Shown here piece by piece: positions 16,773 through 24,834 of a DNA stretch of 39,614 nt. Origin of the DNA: Planctomycetia bacterium (GTDB lineage: Bacteria; Planctomycetota; Planctomycetia; Pirellulales; Thermoguttaceae); NCBI GenBank assembly GCA_030527015.1, contig JAUNBR010000035.1:1-39614 (forward strand), in the 5' to 3' direction. The position numbers and the translations under genes are program-made. The stretch's first letter is position 1; each line of letters starts with the position of its first letter. The notes under the pieces are model-generated. The model ran no database searches, was not told where the DNA came from, and was given only the letters and a program-made list of their open reading frames with translations.

Positions 16773-18503
16773 TTATATTCCTTTTAACATTTTAATCGCA
16801 GAAGTCGTGGCACGAAAACGTATCTGCATACCATTTTTCTCAGGAACCTGCTCCAAGAAGACTTCACCACGTCCGGCATCACCGATCCGTTTTACCGCTT
16901 TTTTCAAAAATTCTTCCAATTTTTCTCCGTCATCTGCATAATCATCAAATAATTTACTGGAAACTACATTCCTTAAAACATCCATTAAACTCAGCTTTAC
17001 CTGAAATGCCGGAACATCTTTCTGATCTTTAGAATCTGCCAAACATTTTTCCAGCACTATCTTCGCATCCTTTCCCACCGCAAAATACACAGCTTTCGGC
17101 GCATAAATAACAGCCACCGGTAATTCATCACCTTCCTGAAATTTTGAAATAAACTCACATTTTTTCACATCCGTATGCAGAAACGATTCATCCGCCGATA
17201 ATCTTCTGAGAGATTTCACTGGACATTTCCACGAATAAATACGCAAATCATCTCTTTTACTGGTTTCATATTTCGGTGATACTTCTTTTATGAACTCCGC
17301 TTTATGTTTTTTCAAAAACTCCACCGATTTCAAGAAATGAGCTTCACAGGCATATCCATCCGGGACCGCAAAACCTCCGGCAAAAACCGCATCCTGTGAA
17401 TCAGTGATTTTTACCATAACAGCACCTTCCATTTTCCCTTCCTGGAAAAATTTTTCCACCAGTGCATGTTTTTCCACAAAAAGCCCTTTCACCTCTTCTG
17501 GAATTTCCTTCTTCTTTTCACTTATTTTTTCTTTGTGTTTTTCCATGCATAAGTTCAGATGTAAGTTTACAATTTCCTTAAGAAACGGACTCATCTGCCA
17601 ATTATGGGTAACGACAAGCGTCGCATCCGGGCATGAAAAACCTGCAAAATTTGTCCGCCGCATTTTTCCACACGCTTCCAGTTCCTGCGCCACTTTCGTT
17701 CCCCCTTTTCCGATAACCGTCACCCCCAGTGTATACTCATCTTTTTCCTTATTCCAGATATGCCCATATGTAATCCGTTCTAAATCATTCAGTACTCGTA
17801 TTACATCCGGCGCGATTTTTTTTAGTGAGCCACTCATACTCTCCACGATTTCTGCTTCTCCCGAACAGTTCTCTCGGTGAACACGCAAAAGAAATTCATC
17901 CACTGTTCTCACCGCCATTTTTTTATACTCTTCCGGAAGATCCGACAAGAAAACAGAAAATCCCACGTCCACCCGCTCCGTGTTTTCAGTAATATATTTT
18001 ACAAAATCCACATTCTGCTCAAACGCCGTCAGATTATCTGATATTAAAAACCAGTTATCTAATTTTTTGCCATAAATAATCCGTGGAAAATTCAAAATAT
18101 GCTGTGAATCTAAATTCCAGATTCCATCTTCCTGTTTTTCCAGTTTCACTCCCAATTTTTTTATACAAGTCTCGAGTTTCCCCCAATCATTCACAGGAAT
18201 CGCCCAAAATCCGATAAATGGAAATTTCTCTTTTTCGGCATGAAACATGACCACTCCCACAGGTCTGGAAGTATCCACCACCATCCCCACCAGTCCATTT
18301 TCTGTAAATAAAAATTTTAAACTGCCTAAACCAGTAATCAGCTTTTCATTCTCCGACACACCGGTTATATCCTCCGCCTTTTCCCATAAGGCATCCAGAC
18401 TTTTTATTGAACCGACAGCCACCACGGTGCCCGCCTGTATTTCCAAAGAATAACACATACTCGCCAACACAAGCATGATACAAAATAAAATCTTCTTTAT
18501 CAT
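16773..18503 (-). CDS. Exported hypothetical protein
   Basis: The protein has 576 residues. AAGGAGGA lies 6 bases before the ATG. A clear signal peptide (MIKKILFCIMLVLASMCYSL) has a probable cut after EIQA. The mature protein is a mixed alpha/beta sequence without Cys motifs or membrane segments. It starts TVVAVGSIKSLDALWEKAEDITG and has an LPEEYKKMAVRTVDEFL segment. This reads like the large planctomycete secreted proteins that scan a repeated 'function of one parameter' fold (DUF3352-like), but I cannot assign it. The ECF partner gene lies about 110 bases upstream on the same strand, separated by a partial and a full TATAC element. Confidence 0.75.
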   Translation of the reverse strand: MIKKILFCIMLVLASMCYSLEIQAGTVVAVGSIKSLDALWEKAEDITGVSENEKLITGLGSLKFLFTENGLVGMVVDTSRPVGVVMFHAEKEKFPFIGFWAIPVNDWGKLETCIKKLGVKLEKQEDGIWNLDSQHILNFPRIIYGKKLDNWFLISDNLTAFEQNVDFVKYITENTERVDVGFSVFLSDLPEEYKKMAVRTVDEFLLRVHRENCSGEAEIVESMSGSLKKIAPDVIRVLNDLERITYGHIWNKEKDEYTLGVTVIGKGGTKVAQELEACGKMRRTNFAGFSCPDATLVVTHNWQMSPFLKEIVNLHLNLCMEKHKEKISEKKKEIPEEVKGLFVEKHALVEKFFQEGKMEGAVMVKITDSQDAVFAGGFAVPDGYACEAHFLKSVEFLKKHKAEFIKEVSPKYETSKRDDLRIYSWKCPVKSLRRLSADESFLHTDVKKCEFISKFQEGDELPVAVIYAPKAVYFAVGKDAKIVLEKCLADSKDQKDVPAFQVKLSLMDVLRNVVSSKLFDDYADDGEKLEEFLKKAVKRIGDAGRGEVFLEQVPEKNGMQIRFRATTSAIKMLKGI

Positions 18504-18522
18504 AAATCCTCCTTTAAATTGT

Positions 18523-18555
18523 TACACCCGATTCCACTTTAAAATTTCATTTTCA
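18523..18555 (+). repeat. TATAC element, left-end remnant
   Basis: ACACCCGATTCCACTTTAAA then TTTCATTTT matches only the first ~30 bases of the element. It lies between the exported hypothetical start and the next copy. Confidence 0.5.
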
Positions 18556-18615
18556 GTGACCGGAAAAAAGTTTTCTCTGGCACACAAAAATTAGGATAAT
18601 CTAACTGATTTTCCT

Positions 18616-19515
18616 TTATACTGATTCCACTTTAAATTTCCATTTTGTGCGGCTCTGAAAGCTGGCATTTTCAGTGAAGCAAAAAATGCCAGCCGGCCTG
18701 TCAGCAGACAGGGAATGTGGAAATTTATCGTGCATCGGGTATAAAATTAACATGTCTGGCAATAAATTCACAAAATACCTCTGGCACCCATTTCGAACAT
18801 CAAAATCCGAGGTACTCTCCTTTTTTTCCTCTGTTTTCTGCCTTATCCATGAAAGTGATTTTTCCACGACTTCTGACGCCATCTGAAAAATATGATAATA
18901 ATGATAATTCCATATACTGACGTGAGAATCAAAAACCTCAGCTTCAGACATATCTCGTTCCATGTTTTTTTTCCATATTTCAGGAGACCAGTCTGAAATT
19001 CGAGTTACCTTCTTTATCGCATCTTGGTACATGCAAGACAAAAATATTTTGTTGTTTTCCTGATCTTCCCGAACATACGGATCTCCTGAAATATATTCAG
19101 GAGAAAATGGAAACGAAAAGATACTAAACATGGAAACCGGGGGGTTAATTACTTTTTCACTTTCTAAAGTCGACACACGAACATCCTCAAAAAAAATACC
19201 GACTGGATTTTTTTCTGTTTTTCCTAAATTAACCACCTCAGTTTCCTCCGAAGCATGTTCATCTGTATAATTCATCATTCCCGCATACACTAAAAAAAGA
19301 AGCACGGTGACCCCCATAAGTATTTTTCCTGAAATGATAAAAAATGGCCTCTTCCCATAATAATTTCTTTCAGACGTTTTCACCACACAAAACGAGACAC
19401 GAGGTTCCTTCCGAAGCACCTCCATTATCTCCATATGCTGTTCCTCTGAAAACTCAGACTGTAACCGTCTGGCATCTTTCCGTAAACGTTCTCTAAATTC
19501 TGATTCTGTAACCAT
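18616..19515 (-). CDS. Membrane protein paired with ECF sigma factor, probable anti-sigma; C-terminus from a TATAC element
   Basis: The protein has 299 residues. AGGTGAG lies just before the ATG at 19515. The N-terminal ~55 residues are charged and cytoplasmic, and one membrane segment lies at ~58-81 (FIISGKILMGVTVLLFLVYAG). A ~215-residue outer part follows. The gene begins 44 bases after the ECF sigma gene on the same strand, the usual place for an anti-sigma factor. No ZAS zinc motif is seen, so this role rests on position. The last 41 residues (YPMHDKFPHS...KFKVESV) and the TAA are encoded by the repeat element at 18617-18743. The original C-terminus was therefore replaced. Confidence 0.75.
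   Translation of the reverse strand: MVTESEFRERLRKDARRLQSEFSEEQHMEIMEVLRKEPRVSFCVVKTSERNYYGKRPFFIISGKILMGVTVLLFLVYAGMMNYTDEHASEETEVVNLGKTEKNPVGIFFEDVRVSTLESEKVINPPVSMFSIFSFPFSPEYISGDPYVREDQENNKIFLSCMYQDAIKKVTRISDWSPEIWKKNMERDMSEAEVFDSHVSIWNYHYYHIFQMASEVVEKSLSWIRQKTEEKKESTSDFDVRNGCQRYFVNLLPDMLILYPMHDKFPHSLSADRPAGIFCFTENASFQSRTKWKFKVESV
18617..18743 (+). repeat. TATAC element inside the 3' end of a gene
   Basis: A 127-bp copy, TATACTGATTCCACTTTAAA to GTGCATCGGGTATA, is enlarged by a nested palindrome, CCTGTCAGCAGACAGG, beside the inner stem. On the minus strand it is open through its length. Its terminal GTATA gives the codon GTA and the stop TAA. Confidence 0.92.
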
Positions 19516-19559
19516 AACTCACCTTACACTTTACCGAAAAAAAGCCACTTCAAGATAAA

Positions 19560-20108
19560 TCAAAAATACCGTCTTAACTTTTTTCTTCCACGAAAAAGAA
19601 GAATTTTTACTCCCACTTCAGACCTCTGCATAATATGAGAAATTTCCCGAATACTTTTTTCTTCGACATAAAATAACCATAATGCCATCACCTGGGACTC
19701 CGGTAACACTTCATGCGCCGTTTCCCACACATTTTCCATTATGTCTTTCGTTTCTGATAATTCAACAAAATATCCTTCTTCCTGCACGGCCACCTGATCA
19801 AGAATTTTACCGTCCCTGTGCGCCCTAACCATTACGTCTCGTTTCTTTTTTCTAAAAAAGCCTGCGCTGGTATGATAACTAATCGCAAATAACCAGGTGG
19901 AAAATTTCCACTGTAAATTATAATTTTTTAAACTCTTCCACGCTTCTAAAAATGTTTCCTGTAATAAATCATTCGCATCTTCAGGCGAATGTCTTCTTAA
20001 CAAAAAATAATATAATGATGACTCATATCGGCGTACGATTTCCTCAAATATCGCAGAATCTCCCTGCAGTATGGCTTCTATTAACTCATGATCTGACCTG
20101 ACAGGCAT
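19560..20108 (-). CDS. ECF-type RNA polymerase sigma factor
   Basis: The protein has 182 residues. Region 2 is seen in IFEEIVRRYESSLYYFLLRR, then SPEDANDLLQETFLEAWKSL and FSTWLFAISYHTSAGFFRKKKR. Region 4 is in VMALWLFYVEEKSIREISHI and RSEVGVKILLFRGRKKLRRY, the helix-turn-helix that reads the -35 box. There is no region 3, as expected for extracytoplasmic-function sigma factors. The linked downstream membrane protein is the likely regulator. The ribosome site is weak (AGAGAAA). No match to a named ECF group is claimed. Confidence 0.93.
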   Translation of the reverse strand: MPVRSDHELIEAILQGDSAIFEEIVRRYESSLYYFLLRRHSPEDANDLLQETFLEAWKSLKNYNLQWKFSTWLFAISYHTSAGFFRKKKRDVMVRAHRDGKILDQVAVQEEGYFVELSETKDIMENVWETAHEVLPESQVMALWLFYVEEKSIREISHIMQRSEVGVKILLFRGRKKLRRYF

Positions 20109-20516
20109 AATGTTTCTCTGTTCTGAAAAAACTTATACTCGACGCACAATAAAAATTCTTACTTCTCTGGTTTCTGTGCTATAAAAACATCTCTGCCACG
20201 GTCTTCGCATCATGCAAAATTTAGAGAAAACCATCAGAAATATCATCACTTTTTATTTATCATATCTTATTTTTAGATAAAAATGAAGTTTAGTTACATA
20301 TAATTCACTTTTTTTCTAAATATATTCTTGGAATTCCCTGACAGTAATTATGTAATTTATTTTGAAACACGATTCATTAAAGATTTAATTTATTTCCATT
20401 AAACTTACTTCTTAAAATGCCTCTCCCATAAATTTATTTTCCCACATATTTTTACGCACAATAATATTTTGATTAAAAATTTCTTCTGCTGTACGTAATC
20501 ACTCTCATACTTTTGA
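20109..20516. other. AT-rich intergenic stretch upstream of the sigma gene
   Basis: The only trace found is a decayed TATAC right end (TATACTCGACGCACAATAAA) near 20132-20156. Otherwise the sequence is AT-rich with no gene; any promoter of the sigma factor would be here. Confidence 0.45.
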
Positions 20517-20696
20517 ACATCACTTCCGATCTTCGCTTCAGAATCTGAAAAAAATATTTATGAAAACAAGAAAAACGTACTGAATAATAGCCGTCAGATT
20601 TCCATAATTAAAATCTCCATGGACGGAAAACACAGCTTTATCTTGGTCTGGCATGACGAATTTACCGAAGAAGAGCTCCCTGATCCTCAAAAATAG
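20517..20696 (+). pseudogene. Possible gene remnant
   Basis: An open stretch of 59 codons follows a TGA. It reads SLPIFASESEKN, then ISIIKISMDGKHSFILVWHDE and ends EELPDPQK-stop. The composition is protein-like, not the Lys/Asn low complexity of chance frames here. No start with a ribosome site exists before a late ATG at 20619. It may be the 3' end of a decayed exported protein. I do not recognise a family. Confidence 0.3.
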
Positions 20697-20739
20697 GGAT
20701 ATGAATATGGTTTTAGTCAGAAATAAAGAAAAATAGTTT

Positions 20740-20844
20740 TATACCTGATGCACTATAAAATTCAGCTTTTCCGGCATTTTTACTTCGCGGAAAATACCTG
20801 CTTTCAGAGCTGCAGAAAAGAAAATTTAAACGAGAACCTGTATA
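20740..20844 (-). repeat. TATAC element, complete
   Basis: An inverted full copy runs from TATACCTGATGCACTATAAA to TTTAAACGAGAACCTGTATA. It lies between two gene remnants. Confidence 0.85.
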
Positions 20845-21033
20845 CACAAAAATTCATGCTGAAAATGTCCTGATAAAAACTGGTGTCCTCATAATCGAAT
20901 CTTAAAAAGAATATTTGAGCGAAAATAATCAGAATGCGAAATACACTTCTGTCCAGTATTCCACGCAGGAAAAGGCTTCATGGCCTGAAAGCCGAGTAGA
21001 GGTTCCCGCGAAACTGCCTGCCAGGCACAGAAC

Positions 21034-21335
21034 ATGGCCCGCCTTCTAGATGCTGAGAGAAATAGGGGATCCATAAGTGGAGAAGTGGACATCATGAAAT
21101 ACGTCGGTTATAATCCCGGGGCGGTATACTATTCATGTGAAAAAATAATCATTATATCCGCACAGAAAAAAACGGTAAACTTCAGCTTAATTCTCCCGAA
21201 ACGGAAATCCACATATATGTCGTGGAAAGGAACACCCAAAAGATGGAAATTTCAGTTCATGGTCAGATTTTCCTGCGTACTCAAAAGAAATTTTCGAAAC
21301 AGAAACCTGACCATTTTATGAACCGTATTCTCTAA
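21034..21335 (+). pseudogene. Possible frameshifted gene remnant
   Basis: One frame reads from ATG 21034 (MARLLDAERNRG...YVGYNPGAVYYSCEK). After the A-run at 21140-21145 a second frame carries protein-like sequence (NNHYIRTEKNGKLQLNSPET, then VVERNTQKMEISVHGQIFLR) to the TAA at 21333. One extra A in the run would join them. The upstream limit is unclear, since the same frame has stops near 20918 and 20988. No family is recognised. A TATAC element starts right after the stop. Confidence 0.3.
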
Positions 21336-21336
21336 T

Positions 21337-21445
21337 TTTACACCCGATATACTATAAAATTCCGTTTCTCCAGCATTTTTGCTTCGCTAAAAATGTCTGC
21401 TTTCAGAGCCGCACAAAACGGAAATTTAAAAGTGGAATCAGTATA
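21337..21445 (-). repeat. TATAC element, complete
   Basis: An inverted copy runs from TTACACCCGATATACTATAAA to AAAAGTGGAATCAGTATA, starting directly after a gene remnant's stop codon. Confidence 0.85.
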
Positions 21446-21567
21446 AGCACAGCGGTCGGCGGAAGCTGGGGAAAAGTAAAAAGAATCGACGATTCTATTT
21501 TTCCTGTACAGTTTAAATTGATTACGTCCGTGTATTTCAGCCTAAAAAGTATAATTTATTTATACTT

Positions 21568-21671
21568 TATACTCGACGCTCATTAAATTTCCGTTTTACG
21601 GCATTTTTGTTCACTAAAAATACGTACTTTCATGACCGTACGAAACGGAAATTTATGTGAGGCCCATTATA
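21568..21671 (-). repeat. TATAC element, diverged
   Basis: An inverted copy, TATACTCGACGCTCATTAAA to GTGAGGCCCATTATA, has base changes in both arms. The spacing is kept (104 bp). Confidence 0.65.
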
Positions 21672-21700
21672 TCCTTATTACAAAAAAACGAATTCGCGTA

Positions 21701-22384
21701 TTACTCATCCATCAGATTTCCGATTTCCTCCCCTGACATTTCACTCAGACGCCTTCCTGGCACACCTTCTTCCACCGGCATACTGTATTTCTGTAAAACA
21801 CTGCGTCCCGGTAACATTTCGTTTTGTCCCTGTGGAGGAACAGGAACTTCGGGATTTCTCTGTGCCTGACGTGCTGTATTCCGATTATAAATATTTCTTA
21901 ATGCGCCGTCCTGCGTACTATTATCACCTAAATCTCTCCTCTGTCGGGGCGTAAGAAGCATACCATCACGTCCAGGAAAAGCCGGTGGAGTTTCTTTTGA
22001 ATTTTCTTGAAGATTACGTTCCTCACGCTGCTGGCGCAGAGTTCTAAAAATACGTCTCTCTGAATTTTCACCTGGGAAAAAACGCGGTGCACGTGGAGGA
22101 TCGGATAAATTTCCTTCAGGCGTCATACCTTCATTTCGTATCATTTCTCTTTCTGCTGGAGGAACCCGGGGATTTAAAACATTATTTCGATTCATACGGG
22201 CTTCTTCTCCTCTCCACAACATTCGTGGAGACAGACGCCTATTCATGCCTGGTAACGTACCATTTCCTCCTGCAGGAATCTGTGCCTGCATTTCTGCACT
22301 TACCATAATCAAAAAAATAATACCCCAAAAAAAGGAAACGCCTTTTATACTTTTTGTAGTCTGCTTATAACATATGTTCATCAT
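21701..22384 (-). CDS. Secreted Arg/Pro/Asn-rich hypothetical protein
   Basis: The protein has 227 residues (226 if the second ATG at 22381 is used); AGAAAGAAG precedes the start. The signal peptide has core VSFFWGIIFLIMVSA and a likely cut after MQA. The mature part is low complexity and basic, rich in R, P, N, G and E, with repeated patterns such as NRN, RQQREER and PPQGQNE. It is likely disordered, and it ends in an acidic SGEEIGNLMDE. It could be an envelope or surface-linked polypeptide. No domain is recognised. It lies downstream of the PPIase gene on the same strand, separated by two TATAC elements. Confidence 0.65.
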   Translation of the reverse strand: MMNICYKQTTKSIKGVSFFWGIIFLIMVSAEMQAQIPAGGNGTLPGMNRRLSPRMLWRGEEARMNRNNVLNPRVPPAEREMIRNEGMTPEGNLSDPPRAPRFFPGENSERRIFRTLRQQREERNLQENSKETPPAFPGRDGMLLTPRQRRDLGDNSTQDGALRNIYNRNTARQAQRNPEVPVPPQGQNEMLPGRSVLQKYSMPVEEGVPGRRLSEMSGEEIGNLMDE

Positions 22385-22418
22385 ACACTTCTTTCTGAAT
22401 TATAAATTTTCACGTTTT

Positions 22419-22523
22419 TTATCCGCATACACTACAAAATTTCACTTTTTCTCTGATATCATGATACATGAAATTCTGCATTCAGAGCCACATAAAACTT
22501 AAATTCTAGAGTAAAACCAGTCT
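22419..22523 (-). repeat. TATAC element, diverged
   Basis: An inverted copy runs from TATCCGCATACACTACAAAA to GAGTAAAACCAGT, with a much-changed inner stem. It lies between the secreted hypothetical and another copy. Confidence 0.65.
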
Positions 22524-22536
22524 AAAAAATTTCATA

Positions 22537-22643
22537 TATTACTGGTTCCACTTTAAATTTCCGTTTTGTGCGGCTCTGAAAGCAGGCTTTTTCAGCGAAG
22601 CAAAAAAGCCGGAGAAGCGAAAATTTATAGTGTATCGGATATA
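22537..22643 (+). repeat. TATAC element, complete
   Basis: A full copy, TATTACTGGTTCCACTTTAA to GTGTATCGGATATA, lies about 50 bases past the PPIase stop. It forms an inverted pair with the preceding copy. Confidence 0.88.
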
Positions 22644-22692
22644 GAATGCGAAATGAGGGTAACTTCCGAAAAAACCACGTAAAAATAACGTT

Positions 22693-24606
22693 TTAATATC
22701 CAAAATTTTTCTTAAATATCTGCTGCTCCTGCTTCTGGTCACGTAACTGTTCCTGGGAAACGACTGTATCATAAATCGTTCTGACAGGAATTTCTTTTTT
22801 CAGCTGCACAAGATATTCTTGAATAGCTTCTTTTTGTTTCTGTTCCTGAATTTTCTTTTTAATTTCCACCTGGGCATCCACAAAAGGCATGCGCGTCAAT
22901 TCTTCTCTCTGGAGAACACGCACAAGATAAAAGTTTTCCTCATCTTCAATAATTCTGGAGCTTAACTTTCCCACCGGCTGAGAAAAAATAGCATTTTCCA
23001 GAGATTTTGAGGCTAAATCACCTGGAGAAATCCAAGAATTTTTCCCTCCGTCAGAAGCAGTCAGGCCATCTGAAAATTTTACTGCCACCTGCTCAAAAGG
23101 AACTTTTTGGATTTCGATCATCGTTCCCAGGCGAACCATTTCTCGGTATGCTTCTTCACGAGAACCAAAACGATTTTTACGAACCACCAGCTCTTCCCAG
23201 CATGCACGCGGAGCCGTCTCAAATTCTTTCGCATGTCGCTGGTAATAATCGATCATCTCAGCATGAGAAACATCATATTCTTGTGGCACGTGCATCAGAA
23301 TCGCCTGTTTACCGAACTGAGACTCCACAAATTCCTTTTTTTTCCGTGCCAGAGAATCCCCCGTTTTTTTCAGCTCTTCTTCCAGTGCTTCTCGGGCCAC
23401 ATGCCCACCTTCCCGCATCATTTCCGGCACGACTTCCGTATCAAAAAGTTTCTCCATCTGTTCACGAAACTTACTGGCTCCTTCCGCAGGAATCGCCCGC
23501 ATTATATCACAGTACAATAATTTATTTTCGATAACCGTCATCAGATGCATCTGAATCATTTTTTCTCGCGTTTTCTCATATTCTCCCGGAGGAATCTCTT
23601 TTTTGAACATCTCTAAACGCCGATTCACTTCCCCCAAAACATCTGCTGCCATAATAACTTCTGTCCCCACCCATGCCAGCTGTTTCCCATGCTCAAAAAA
23701 CTGAATTCCGCCTTCCGCCATGGAGGTGGAGTCCGCCTGCATTCCGGACATATTCCGCGCCTGCGACTTATTTACCTCTTTCACTCCCCCACTCATTCCA
23801 TCTGAAATAACCTCCTGGTGTGAAGACCTCTGCTCTGAATACGCCACATCACTTCCCACACGTGGAGAAATATTCTGCGGGATTAACCGATGATCCACGG
23901 AAGGATATTCCATCTGCTCTGCGGCTTCAGGCACCATGTTTTGCGAGATTCCTGTATGCCCAAGCACCGATTCATCAAAAACTGGTACCGTATTATCATA
24001 TGATGAAATGGGGGATACGCCCCCCTTCCGATTTTCTCCTCTTACTGACATCCGATTTACCATATCATCAGCATTCGTCGTATTTACAGAGGGAGTTCCT
24101 GCATATACCGTATTTTCAGTATAAGCACTCGGTAAACCACGTGAATACATCTGAGCATCTGCTCCCGCCGGCATATATGAAGCGGCCACAGCTAAATTTT
24201 CATTTCGCTTATTATTTTCCGCATTTTCCGCCCGATACGATTCAGAATAAGGATGTTTGGCCTCTCCGAAAGGATCCTGCATTTCATTATTTTCTCCAGG
24301 ATTCTCTTTTTTCGACCATGGCCATTTCAGAAAAAAACCTTTTTTCTCTGCTCCTTTCTTCCCATTCTTTACCTCCTGCGCGTAAGAAATATTTTTTTCC
24401 GCACGACTCGACACGCGTTCTGAAGTGGAAGTTTCGGTATTCTTCGATTTACTCCACCACGAAGCTTCCACTGCCGTCAGACAAAAAAATATCAGACACA
24501 CCACCATTCCTAAAATCATCACCACATGATACTTTTTCCTTTTTATATAATTACACTTAAAACCATGAAGGAAAAAATCTCTGCTTCCCTGATACATTAC
24601 ACTCAC
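22693..24606 (-). CDS. Parvulin-type peptidyl-prolyl cis-trans isomerase (SurA/PrsA-like)
   Basis: The protein has 637 residues. AGGTGAG lies about 6 bases before the ATG. A hydrophobic segment at ~27-44 (HVVMILGMVVCLIFFCLTAV) is a signal or anchor. Residues ~50-300 are low complexity (S, N, E, M, Y). A helical chaperone-like region (~310-440: EVNRRLEMFKKEIPPGEYEK) precedes the parvulin domain (~460-560). That domain shows ARACWEELVV, VPFEQVAVKFSDGLTASDGG, SWISPGDL and IIEDEENFYLVRVLQ. Such proteins assist folding of exported and outer-membrane proteins. The gene sits downstream of mfd on the same strand, a linkage I associate with planctomycetes. Confidence 0.85.
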   Translation of the reverse strand: MSVMYQGSRDFFLHGFKCNYIKRKKYHVVMILGMVVCLIFFCLTAVEASWWSKSKNTETSTSERVSSRAEKNISYAQEVKNGKKGAEKKGFFLKWPWSKKENPGENNEMQDPFGEAKHPYSESYRAENAENNKRNENLAVAASYMPAGADAQMYSRGLPSAYTENTVYAGTPSVNTTNADDMVNRMSVRGENRKGGVSPISSYDNTVPVFDESVLGHTGISQNMVPEAAEQMEYPSVDHRLIPQNISPRVGSDVAYSEQRSSHQEVISDGMSGGVKEVNKSQARNMSGMQADSTSMAEGGIQFFEHGKQLAWVGTEVIMAADVLGEVNRRLEMFKKEIPPGEYEKTREKMIQMHLMTVIENKLLYCDIMRAIPAEGASKFREQMEKLFDTEVVPEMMREGGHVAREALEEELKKTGDSLARKKKEFVESQFGKQAILMHVPQEYDVSHAEMIDYYQRHAKEFETAPRACWEELVVRKNRFGSREEAYREMVRLGTMIEIQKVPFEQVAVKFSDGLTASDGGKNSWISPGDLASKSLENAIFSQPVGKLSSRIIEDEENFYLVRVLQREELTRMPFVDAQVEIKKKIQEQKQKEAIQEYLVQLKKEIPVRTIYDTVVSQEQLRDQKQEQQIFKKNFGY

Positions 24607-24683
24607 CTATCCAAAAGAAATGATTAAATGATTATCTGATTTTTATATCCAAAGCACGTTTACTTTAACTTTATTTTACCTTA

Positions 24684-24810
24684 TATACCGCTTCTCCTTT
24701 AAATTTCCGTTTTACCAGCCGGAACACAGGTTCTCCGATTCAGCCTGCAGCTGTAACAGGAAAACAAAAATACCAGAGAGAAGTGGGAGGTTCATAGTGC
24801 CTCGAGTACA
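24684..24810 (+). repeat. TATAC element with enlarged centre
   Basis: A 127-bp copy, TATACCGCTTCTCCTTTAAA to GTGCCTCGAGTAC, carries an inserted palindrome-like CCTGCAGCTGTAACAGG on the left of the inner stem. It lies between the PPIase and mfd genes. Confidence 0.8.
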
Positions 24811-24834
24811 GAAAGTATACACAAAAAATGAAAT

